Shown one piece after another: positions 35,465 to 42,410 of a stretch of 64,000 bases of DNA. The notes under the pieces were generated by a model, which was given only the letters and a program-made list of their open reading frames with translations, was not told where the DNA came from and did no database searches. Every line of letters begins with the position of its first letter. Position 1 is the stretch's first letter. The position numbers were made by a program, and so were the translations under genes. This DNA is from Bin87 sp034420475 (GTDB lineage Bacteria > Chloroflexota > Dehalococcoidia > Lucifugimonadales > UBA3495), in contig DAOULH010000024.1 of assembly GCA_034420475.1 (NCBI GenBank), forward strand, positions 20,255-84,254. Reading direction: 5' to 3'.

Positions 35465-37285
35465 CTATTCGATGCCGTACACGCTGCCGTCGGCGGTACG
35501 CACGATCAGCAACCCGTTGCTCACTATCGGCGGGATCTTGATGGGAGCCCCGAGGTCCATGTTCCAGTTCTCATGCCCGGTCAATCGGTCCAGTGAATAC
35601 AAGAAGCCGGACTCGTCGCCGACGATCAGATCGTCCTTGATTACGAGGGGCGAGGCCCACACGGCATTCTCCGTCTGGAAAGTCCATAGCGGATCGCCGG
35701 TTACGGCTTCTAGCGCGTAGACGTTATTGTCGTGTCCCCCTGCGTATAGCGTGCCGCCGTTTTCATCGTCCACCAGCGCCGGGCTGCTCTTGACCCCCTG
35801 AAGAGGGTTTTCAGGCGTGAACCGCCATAGTCCCCCTTGCTGGCCCTTGGGGCGCGGGACGCCGGGTACCTGCCAAAGCCACAGCTGAGCCCACAACTGT
35901 TTGAATTGATAAAGACCCGGTATCTCGCGGCGGGTTGCTTCCACGGCGTACAGCTGGCCTCCCGCGCTGAAATACGCGCGTTCCCCATCTTCGGAAACCA
36001 CGGGCGAACCGCTGATGGCCCGCGGGGTTCGGAAACGGAACCATTCCTGGCCGGTTCGGGCGGACAAAATGTAGAACGTACCTTTTTCGTCGCCGATGAA
36101 CAGCTTGCCGTCGTGAACGGTGGCGGCATCACTCGCGTTGCTGTCAAGTTGCTTTTTCCAGATCAACGCTCCGGTGTGGGCATCCAGGGCATAAATCCAA
36201 CTCTCCCCTGAGCTGATGTACACCAGACCATCCGAAACCACCGGGGCGGTTTCAACCGTGTCAGCCGCGGGAAAGCTCCAGCGCACCTGGCCGTCAAATG
36301 CGTTCCACGAGCTGACCGTATGGTCTGTACTCCCGAAGAACAGGTACAAGCCGGTCACGGCGGCCCCGGCCGTTATCCGGCCCGGCGTGTCGCCTTCCCA
36401 CTTTTCGATAAAGGACAGGTCCGCGTGAGACAACGCGTACATGCCCTCGGACGAACCGATGTAAACGTGCGTGTCCTGTGCGACCGGTTCCGACCGCAAC
36501 GGGTCGCCGGGAACCTCGAAGTTCCAGTACCTGATCTGACCAGTAGGTGGCGGCGGCCCAATGTCCACCCGGCGGCTGTGCCGGAGGTCTCTCCCCACGC
36601 CGGTCCACGAACCGGGGCCGGTATCTATGGTCAACTGGGTCTGGGTCTTCTTGAACAACACCACCGGGTCCGGCGCAAACGGGTAATTGACCCAGATGAC
36701 GAACACGATCAGCAGCGCGAGGACGCAGGCCGTGACAATGCGGCGCCACGATATACGTCGTGTGAACCAATTATGCCGGCGGTGCTGCGCCCAGGGCGGC
36801 AACCGCACGATCACCTGGTTGCATCTCTCATTGGCGCAGCGGGACCCGACCCGTTGCCCTTCTGCCCCGCAATACGGGCAGACCAACACCAGGGGATCTT
36901 CCGCCAGGGCATCGTCGTCGCCGACCTCAACGAACGGAGGATCAAGTACGCCGACATTGCCGTCGTCCCGCGCGTCAGGCGCAAAACTCACCTGGGGCTC
37001 CACCGGAGAAGAGACCAGCGTTTCACGGGGCGGTTGATCGTCAAACGCCGCCTGGGATGATGCCGGCTCGTCAGAGGGCGAGAACCGCAGGTCATCCGGC
37101 TCCGGAGTGGAAGCCGGTGAAGGAGTGCCCCCTTCAGGCTCCCATGCACGCGGTTCGGGAGGCGCCAAATCGGGAGGATCCGGCGGCATCGCGTCGGGTC
37201 CGGCATCGTAGGTTTCAGCCGGCTCTGGCTCCGGCGCCCGCGAGCGCCGAGTGATCCTGCGGAATATGTCCCCGATTCCAGGCAT
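35465..37285 (-). CDS. Membrane-anchored PQQ-type beta-propeller protein with N-terminal zinc ribbon
   Basis: A 606-residue protein in three parts. A cytoplasmic, acidic, proline-rich N-terminal region (about 1-130) leads to a zinc ribbon CPYC...CANERC near residues 137-155. A single transmembrane helix follows (IVTACVLALLIVFVIWVNYPF, near 185). An outer beta-propeller comes next, with repeated blades such as VYIGSSEGMYALSHAD, VYISSGESWIYALDAHTGALIWKKQ, FYILSARTGQEWF and VYALEAVTGDPLWTFQTENAVWASP. Such propellers often assist outer proteins or bind quinones; no PQQ-enzyme catalytic residues were identified. The ATG at 37285 lies 17 bp after the selenoprotein stop. Confidence 0.8.
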   Translation of the reverse strand: MPGIGDIFRRITRRSRAPEPEPAETYDAGPDAMPPDPPDLAPPEPRAWEPEGGTPSPASTPEPDDLRFSPSDEPASSQAAFDDQPPRETLVSSPVEPQVSFAPDARDDGNVGVLDPPFVEVGDDDALAEDPLVLVCPYCGAEGQRVGSRCANERCNQVIVRLPPWAQHRRHNWFTRRISWRRIVTACVLALLIVFVIWVNYPFAPDPVVLFKKTQTQLTIDTGPGSWTGVGRDLRHSRRVDIGPPPPTGQIRYWNFEVPGDPLRSEPVAQDTHVYIGSSEGMYALSHADLSFIEKWEGDTPGRITAGAAVTGLYLFFGSTDHTVSSWNAFDGQVRWSFPAADTVETAPVVSDGLVYISSGESWIYALDAHTGALIWKKQLDSNASDAATVHDGKLFIGDEKGTFYILSARTGQEWFRFRTPRAISGSPVVSEDGERAYFSAGGQLYAVEATRREIPGLYQFKQLWAQLWLWQVPGVPRPKGQQGGLWRFTPENPLQGVKSSPALVDDENGGTLYAGGHDNNVYALEAVTGDPLWTFQTENAVWASPLVIKDDLIVGDESGFLYSLDRLTGHENWNMDLGAPIKIPPIVSNGLLIVRTADGSVYGIE

Positions 37286-37302
37286 GGTGCGCAACAGTGC
37301 AA

Positions 37303-37875
37303 TTATGCGGTGTCAGTTCGCGCCAATTCGCCGTTGATCAGCAGGTTGCGAACCTGTGGGGTCAGCAGCTGCACCCGCTCCTGCAAACCGTCGCTGGTGG
37401 CGTTGCCTATCGGGTGCGCGCACATGAGGTACGGGAAATCGGGCACTCCCATCAGTCGGGTGTAGGCGCGGGCCGTGTTGGCGAACACGGTGGTGATGAT
37501 GGTAGCCGCGGGGATGCCCTGGCGTTCCAACGTAATTCCGTCGTGCAAACTGCCCGACGAACATCCCCCTCAATCCCCGACACCGGCGATGACGAAATCG
37601 GCGTTGCGGTGAAGGTCGGCCAGCACTTCGGGATGAGGCGGCAAAGATGAGCTGTGCTTCCTGGCATAGAAGACGTCAGCAAACTCAAACTCGTCATTGA
37701 GGGCGTCCGCAATCGCCCATAGGATCGCATCCGCATTGGCCTTGGAATTATCCAGAAGGCCCAGCCGCCCGCCCCGCAGATCAATGGGACGGGCCGCCAT
37801 GACCAGCGGGGTTTCCCCAGGATCGAACCCCGTGGGGTCGACCAATTGCACGGTGGGTAGGTTTTGCGTCGCCAT
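37303..37875 (-). CDS. UGSC-family selenoprotein (in-frame UGA read as selenocysteine)
   Basis: A 190-residue protein if the UGA at 37572-37570 is read as selenocysteine (Sec102). Both halves are in one frame and give IAGVGD-U-GGCSSGSLHDGITLERQGIP, matching the UGSC family, in which a Sec or Cys precedes G-S/G-C. The rest fits too: an N-terminal domain (PLVMAARPIDLRGGRLGLLDNSKANAD) and a C-terminal domain (ANTARAYTRLMGVPDFPYLMCAHPIG). A stem-loop directly after the UGA fits a bacterial SECIS. Biochemical function is not established; the U-x-x-C pair suggests redox chemistry. AAGGAG lies 7 bases before the ATG. Standard gene calling would split it at the UGA. Confidence 0.85.
37537..37561 (-). 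promoter_or_regulatory. Candidate bacterial SECIS stem-loop
   Basis: On the minus strand a 7-bp stem (37561-37555 with 37543-37537, one G-U pair) begins 9 bases after the UGA. The 11-nt loop can close two more GC pairs, leaving AGUUU with a G in second position, about 20 nt from the UGA. This fits the known rules for SelB-binding elements. Confidence 0.6.
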
Positions 37876-37905
37876 GAAAACTCCTTTGTACGGCAGTCCA
37901 AAGCG

Positions 37906-38943
37906 TCAGATGACGCCGATTTCGGCGGGAACCCCGTAATAATTCATGATGAGTTCGCTGTACATGCCGCTGTCCCCGCCGGCTTTGAAGATCAATATAT
38001 CGTCAGGGCCCGCGACGGTCATGCGCCGTTCTTCATCATCGCCTGGCTGCACGGCGCCGGTGGCCATGCCAAGTCGTTTCAGCTGGCCGGCGGACCGCCA
38101 GGAGCGCTCGTACACATACTCCTGCATATCGGTTCGGGTCCAGCCCTGCCGCGCCAACCGTTCAGAATGCCAATGGCCTACGATCCATACCCATTTGATA
38201 TTGCGTCCGAAGTAAGCGGCCAAGCCGTGAGACGCCATTCCGTCGGCGATGGAATCCAACAGGCTCTCGGCGGTGGAGCCGTATCGGTTGCTGTGCATGG
38301 ACGGGTCCTGGATTGTCGCCACGGTTACCGTGGATTGCTCGGCCGTAAATCCCTGGCTGACGTGGAACGGCTCCCACGGGCTGTTTTCTTCATCCTCGCC
38401 GAAAACCACGCCGAATTTGGTCAGGCTGCCCATGCACCCCCGGTCCAGCAGGCCGGGCCTTTGTTCAAAGACGTTGATTAGGATCAAACGGAGCGCCCGC
38501 CCGATGGTTGAGTTGGCGCGATTGCCGGGACTGAAAAGGTTGTCGGTGCAGTTCAGGTTGATCTCCCGCCGGATCGGGCCATTGACGGCCACCATCAACC
38601 CGGTGGAGTTGGTGACGGCGGACACTTCGTGAATGCAATTGGGGTCGTGCTCGAACAGAACGCGCATGGTCGCCAGCACTACCGGGAAATATGCCGGCAG
38701 ACAGCCCGCCATTACCGCGTTGGCCGCGGCCTGTTCAGCCGTCAGCGCCCGGCGCCGCACCGGAACCTCCCCCAATACGTGGCCCGGCTCCAGCCCGACC
38801 GCTTCCAGCATCGCCTGGACGCGGTCGGCAGTGGGAGGCACTACGGGGAGGCCGTCGGTCCAGCCACGCCGGTAGCACTCTTCGATTGCGTCCAGTGAAT
38901 CGGGGATCGTATGTACGGCCGCTCGGGGCGCTGCTTCAACCAC
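37906..38943 (-). CDS. Uncharacterised protein encoded with the UGSC selenoprotein
   Basis: A 345-residue soluble protein starting at a GTG. I do not recognise a characterised family. Conserved-looking features are RRGWTDGLPVVPPTADRV near the start, NAVMAGCLPAYFPVVLATMRVL near residue 76, INLNCTDNLFSPGNRANSTIGRALRLILINV near 127, and a cysteine in RGCMGSLTKFGVVFGEDEE. It ends 30 bp before the selenoprotein start and is cotranscribed with it. Its three cysteines could serve a redox relay with Sec102; that is inference from position only. Confidence 0.65.
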   Translation of the reverse strand: MVEAAPRAAVHTIPDSLDAIEECYRRGWTDGLPVVPPTADRVQAMLEAVGLEPGHVLGEVPVRRRALTAEQAAANAVMAGCLPAYFPVVLATMRVLFEHDPNCIHEVSAVTNSTGLMVAVNGPIRREINLNCTDNLFSPGNRANSTIGRALRLILINVFEQRPGLLDRGCMGSLTKFGVVFGEDEENSPWEPFHVSQGFTAEQSTVTVATIQDPSMHSNRYGSTAESLLDSIADGMASHGLAAYFGRNIKWVWIVGHWHSERLARQGWTRTDMQEYVYERSWRSAGQLKRLGMATGAVQPGDDEERRMTVAGPDDILIFKAGGDSGMYSELIMNYYGVPAEIGVI

Positions 38944-39016
38944 TCAAATCCTGCCTGGCCGACCTGCGTTTTGTGGAGTCGGCCTGCGATGCTGCATTCT
39001 AACAACGGCTGGTGAA

Positions 39017-39796
39017 CTATCTCAACTTGGTCGGCCAGTGTACCTGGGACTCCGATCCCGGGGCCAACAACGCGGAGGCTGGCGTGCCAGCCATGATGTC
39101 TGCAATCTCGGGTCCGTACCGGGTTTCGGCGTCGCACTTCAATTCATGGTCAACGACGGGAACCAGCGACCATGCCTCCCTGGAAATCCGATACGCTCGA
39201 ACTCGGCCGCCGGATGTCCCGTTGTAACCCCAGTAGCGGTGCGTGAGGAACTCGTCCAACGAGCCCGGCTTGGCAAAGTACGTATCGCCGCGGGCAGTGA
39301 CCCGCAACGCTTCATCATCATTGCCCTTTCGCCACCGGTAATGCACCCGGCGCCGGAATTGCCCATTGGCCGGCTCCGCCGGTTCAAATTCGTGAGTCAC
39401 ATCGATAGCCCCCATCGGTTCCCGGAAAAAGACCCGGCCGGCAAGCGCGACGAAACGATTTGAAACCAACTGCCTCAGGAACACGACGCCCTTGCGGTTA
39501 TCGCTCCCGTGGGGTGGCCGGACGTAGAACCTCAGATTGAGCTCCGCAAATTTGCGCGGCACAGCTGGCAACCCCAGCACCCGCAGGTTTTCCATGAACA
39601 GGCAAACCAGACTGATGTAGGCCGTGCCTTGCCAGCGGTCCAGGGCCAGACCGTCGGGCAAAAAAGGAACTAGAAGACCATCCTCCACCGGCCAGGAAAG
39701 GATAGTCACGTTGCGCCAGCGGGCGGTAAGAACGGCCAAGCTGGACATCCGGTCACGATAAGTTGTCGGGTCGGGAGCGTGCCGTTGAGATGTCAC
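39017..39796 (-). CDS. DUF2071 (YqjF-like) protein
   Basis: A 259-residue protein. It has the family's opening WRNVTILSWPVEDGLLVPFLPDGLALDRWQGTAYISLV, ELNLRFYVRPP and GVVFLRQLVSNRFVALAGRVFFREP, and near the C-terminus WSLVPVVDHEL. The domain is widespread in bacteria, and its function is not known to me. An internal ATG (MSSLAVLTARW, 16 codons in) is an alternative start. It stands between the selenoprotein unit and the translin gene on the same strand. Confidence 0.75.
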   Translation of the reverse strand: MTSQRHAPDPTTYRDRMSSLAVLTARWRNVTILSWPVEDGLLVPFLPDGLALDRWQGTAYISLVCLFMENLRVLGLPAVPRKFAELNLRFYVRPPHGSDNRKGVVFLRQLVSNRFVALAGRVFFREPMGAIDVTHEFEPAEPANGQFRRRVHYRWRKGNDDEALRVTARGDTYFAKPGSLDEFLTHRYWGYNGTSGGRVRAYRISREAWSLVPVVDHELKCDAETRYGPEIADIMAGTPASALLAPGSESQVHWPTKLR

Positions 39797-39818
39797 CTGC
39801 CGCCCGGAGACTGGCCGG

Positions 39819-40451
39819 CTAGGTGAGACCCTCCAGGCGTCGCTCCAACCGGCGCTGCTGCAGGGAGATCGTCAGGTCACCCCGGGTGCGCTCCAGGACG
39901 CCGCGCATGGCGTCCGTGCTGTGGCGCAGACCGCCGGTGACGGCCTCCGGGAAATCCACGGTAACCAGGATGCCGTAAATCTCGTCCATCAACTCCATCA
40001 GCTCTTCGCACCGGGAGGTATCATCCCGGCGCAAAGCATCCAGGATGTAACGGCGCAGCTCGCCGATCACCTCCGCCATACCGTTCAGGTAAGCCGGCGG
40101 GTCCATGTTCAGGGACTCGGCGTCCGGTATGTCGCCTCCGGAGATCACCGCCAACGTTATGTTCGCCTCGGTGAATTCCTTGCGCGCGTCGGACAAAAAC
40201 CCGGCGTAATAAATCTCCGGGTTGTCGGTGCGTATGCTCCGGGTCTCGTCCAGCCGGGAGGCTGCCTCAGCAATCAAACGGCGCGCTTCGTCGAAATCGT
40301 TGCGGTGCACGGCGCGGATGGCGTTGGCCGAGTTCCGGATAACCTGCCGGGAGACGCCGAGAGCCTGCTCCCGGGCGCGGTGCCTGGCCGTGAGTTCTTC
40401 AACCGCTTTGTTGGAAAGCGCGGTCAGGTGCGGGCCGTAGCGAGTGGGCAT
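39819..40451 (-). CDS. Translin-family protein
   Basis: A 210-residue all-helical protein. The C-terminal ELMELMDEIYGILVTVDFPEAVTGGLRHSTDAMRGVLERTRGDLTISLQ matches the translin signature of archaeal and eukaryotic nucleic-acid-binding octamers. The N-terminal helices (ARHRAREQALGVSRQVIRNSANAIRAVHRNDFDEARRLI) also fit. The first ATG in frame would overlap thiE, so the start at 40451, 11 bp after the thiE stop, is chosen. Bacterial translin homologues occur mainly in Chloroflexota-like lineages, to my knowledge; RNA binding is inferred. Confidence 0.8.
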   Translation of the reverse strand: MPTRYGPHLTALSNKAVEELTARHRAREQALGVSRQVIRNSANAIRAVHRNDFDEARRLIAEAASRLDETRSIRTDNPEIYYAGFLSDARKEFTEANITLAVISGGDIPDAESLNMDPPAYLNGMAEVIGELRRYILDALRRDDTSRCEELMELMDEIYGILVTVDFPEAVTGGLRHSTDAMRGVLERTRGDLTISLQQRRLERRLEGLT

Positions 40452-40462
40452 GACGGTTCCGG

Positions 40463-41440
40463 CTAAACCCGCCCGCCGGCCGCGCGTATGGCTTCGGTTA
40501 ACGCCGCCGCCGCGGCTTCGGGTTCCGGCGCGCTGCCCACCGCTGCGGTAACGCAAATCGCGTCCGCCCCGGCCTCCACCACCGGCGCCACGTTCTCCGC
40601 CGTGATCCCGCCGATGGCCACCAGGGGCACGCTCGCGGCGGCGCGGGCCTGCTTCAAGCGTTCCGGGCCCTGCGGAGCCCGGGTGACCTGCTTGGTGGTC
40701 GTCGTGTACATCGCGCCGAAAGCGACGTGGTCGGCGCCCATTTCCTGGGATTCGACTATCAGGTCAATCTCGCGGTTGGAGCGGCCCAGCACTTGCCCCG
40801 GCGACAGGATTTTTCTGGCCTCGGCCACGGGCAGATCGGTTTGTCCGACGTGAAGGCCCACGTGCTCCGGGCCCAGCGCGGCGGCCAGGTCCGCGTGATC
40901 GTTGATGATCAGCAGGGCATCGTTGGCGGCGCACAGGTCGCGCAGCGCGAGGCCCAGGGGCAATTGCTCGCCCTTGTCGCGCAGCTTGTCGCGCAACTGC
41001 AACATGCGGGCTCCGCCGTTGACGGCGGCGCGGGCGATTTCCAGAGGTTCGCGGCCGCCGGTCACTTCGGGGTCGATGATCACGTACAGGCCGCGGATCC
41101 GGCCGGCCTGCTCCCGGCGCATCGCGGCGCTGATCCTCGCTGCGGCGTCATCCAGAGCGCGGCGCAATTGCAGCGACCCATCGGCGGGGATCGCCTGGGT
41201 AGCATCCAGCACGTCCAGCAAGCCACGGGCGGCGTCTGCCATCTCCAGGGCCCGGTGGCGATTCTCGACGGCAAAGGGCGCGGTGGATGCTCGGTCGGGG
41301 TCGCTGAGCCCGTCTCCCAACCAGCCGATTTCACCGCGCATCAAACCCTCGGGGAGGGCGTCGGACGCCACCATGCCGTCCAGACAGGCGACCAGCGCCG
41401 ACAACAAATCGGGTGGGGTATTGTGTTCCTGGTCCGTCAC
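40463..41440 (-). CDS. thiE: Thiamine-phosphate synthase with N-terminal helical extension
   Basis: Joins HMP-PP and THZ-P to make thiamine phosphate. The 325-residue protein carries the ThiE barrel in residues about 115-325: GLYVIIDPEV, ARMLQLRDK (pyrophosphate-binding), LLIINDHADLAAALGPEHVGLHVGQTDL, GADHVAFGAMYTTTTK and VPLVAIGGITAENVAPVVEAGADAICV. About 110 extra N-terminal residues look helical (ENRHRALEMADAARGLLDVLDATQAI...RALDDAAARISAAMRREQ) and have no function I recognise. Its start overlaps the upstream zinc-ribbon gene by 4 bp. Confidence 0.9.
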   Translation of the reverse strand: MTDQEHNTPPDLLSALVACLDGMVASDALPEGLMRGEIGWLGDGLSDPDRASTAPFAVENRHRALEMADAARGLLDVLDATQAIPADGSLQLRRALDDAAARISAAMRREQAGRIRGLYVIIDPEVTGGREPLEIARAAVNGGARMLQLRDKLRDKGEQLPLGLALRDLCAANDALLIINDHADLAAALGPEHVGLHVGQTDLPVAEARKILSPGQVLGRSNREIDLIVESQEMGADHVAFGAMYTTTTKQVTRAPQGPERLKQARAAASVPLVAIGGITAENVAPVVEAGADAICVTAAVGSAPEPEAAAAALTEAIRAAGGRV

Positions 41441-41772
41441 AAGTCCAATCCTTTGGGGGGCTCGCCGCTGCGCGCGGAATCGATGGATTCACGTACCGAA
41501 GCGGGCATATCCACGCCGTGGCGAGCAAAAGACTCTTCCACGTGCCGCCCGATGTTGCGCGGGTCGCTGTAGTAGTCCCGGGAATTGCTGTCCGTGGGGT
41601 GCGCGTTGTGCACTTCACCGGTCGTTTTGCCCATTGCGAAGGTGGACATGCGCCGCTCCACGTCTTCGCTCCCACAGCTCTGACACGACGGCGCCAGCGG
41701 GGAATTGATCGAGCGCACGAAAATCGAGGAGACCTGCCGGCATTGGTGGCAGCGGTACTCGTAGATCGGCAT
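41437..41772 (-). CDS. FmdB-type zinc-ribbon protein
   Basis: A 111-residue protein with the FmdB N-terminal motif MPIYEYRCHQCRQVSSIF and two Cys-x2-Cys knuckles (CHQC and CQSC near residues 8 and 30). The C-terminal half (RDYYSDPRNIGRHVEESFARHGVDMPASVRESIDSARSGEPPKGLDL) is family-typical for actinobacterial and Chloroflexota members. Such proteins are proposed regulators or zinc-binding factors. It overlaps thiE by 4 bp and follows a second FmdB-like gene by 60 bp. Confidence 0.8.
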   Translation of the reverse strand: MPIYEYRCHQCRQVSSIFVRSINSPLAPSCQSCGSEDVERRMSTFAMGKTTGEVHNAHPTDSNSRDYYSDPRNIGRHVEESFARHGVDMPASVRESIDSARSGEPPKGLDL

Positions 41773-41832
41773 GATAATCGTGGCGAACCTGCGCTGGACC
41801 TGGCAAACGTCGTCAGAAGAACCGATTCCCGC

Positions 41833-42150
41833 TCAGGGATCAGGATGCGTAATCTCGTGCCGGTGTTCGTGAAACTCCGGCGTAACCTGGCCGCCCATCG
41901 CCTCGCCCATGCGACCCATGTGCCCGTCGATGCTGCCGATGTGGCTGTTGTCCAGGTCTGCGGCGGCGTTGTCGGGCATCCAGTTCAGGCTCTCGCCCCA
42001 GGAGCGGTGGAAGGAGAACCCGGACACCAGGCGGGTCAGATCGGCCGAGTCGCATCCGTTGCACGCGATGGCGTCAGCCGGCGTCCAGCTGAACACGAGG
42101 CGCGATTGCCGCTGGCCGCAGCCGTTGCATCGGTATTCGTAAACGGGCAT
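41833..42150 (-). CDS. Second FmdB-type zinc-ribbon protein
   Basis: A 105-residue protein: MPVYEYRCNGCGQRQSRLVF with knuckles CNGC and CNGC near residues 8 and 30, followed by FSFHRSWGESLNWMPD and a histidine-rich tail (HEHRHEITHPD). It is a paralogue of the next gene. TACAAT on the minus strand about 20 bases before the ATG may be its -10 box. First gene of the run fmdB-like, fmdB-like, thiE, translin. Confidence 0.78.
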   Translation of the reverse strand: MPVYEYRCNGCGQRQSRLVFSWTPADAIACNGCDSADLTRLVSGFSFHRSWGESLNWMPDNAAADLDNSHIGSIDGHMGRMGEAMGGQVTPEFHEHRHEITHPDP

Positions 42151-42208
42151 AACGCGGGCATTGTAGCACAGGGGCCGAACGCTGCCGGCATTGGCTCAGG
42201 TCTCGCGC

Positions 42209-42331
42209 GTACCCAGTTTCGCTGGAACCGTCATTGCGAGTGCAGCGCGGCAATCTCGTCAGGGCAACGGACGCCGCCGCCGGAATGAGATTGCCACGTC
42301 GCTACGCTCCTCGCGATGACAAATTGGGTAC
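42209..42331. repeat. MITE-like palindromic repeat, type 1 (copy b)
   Basis: A 123-bp element with ends GTACCCAGTTT and AAATTGGGTAC and the same core arms as copies a and c. It lies directly before polA, and its right end supplies a possible -35 box. Confidence 0.82.
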
Positions 42332-42353
42332 GCATGAGTGGCTCATGTATAAT
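42324..42353 (+). promoter_or_regulatory. Predicted polA promoter, -35 box in the MITE end
   Basis: TTGGGT (42324-42329) inside the repeat's right end and TATAAT (42348-42353) just outside it, spacer 18 bp, 58 bp before the polA ATG. Confidence 0.6.
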
Positions 42354-42410
42354 GCGGCAACGGTCGGAAGCGCCATCGGCGACCGTCTCACCCGCGCACG
42401 GAGACCCCCA

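Noticed and set aside
37549..37572. Nonsense mutation or frameshift splitting the gene at 37303-37875 into two pseudogene parts
   Set aside because: The frame is unchanged across the UGA, the motif around it is that of a selenoprotein family, and a SECIS-like hairpin follows, so Sec read-through explains it better.
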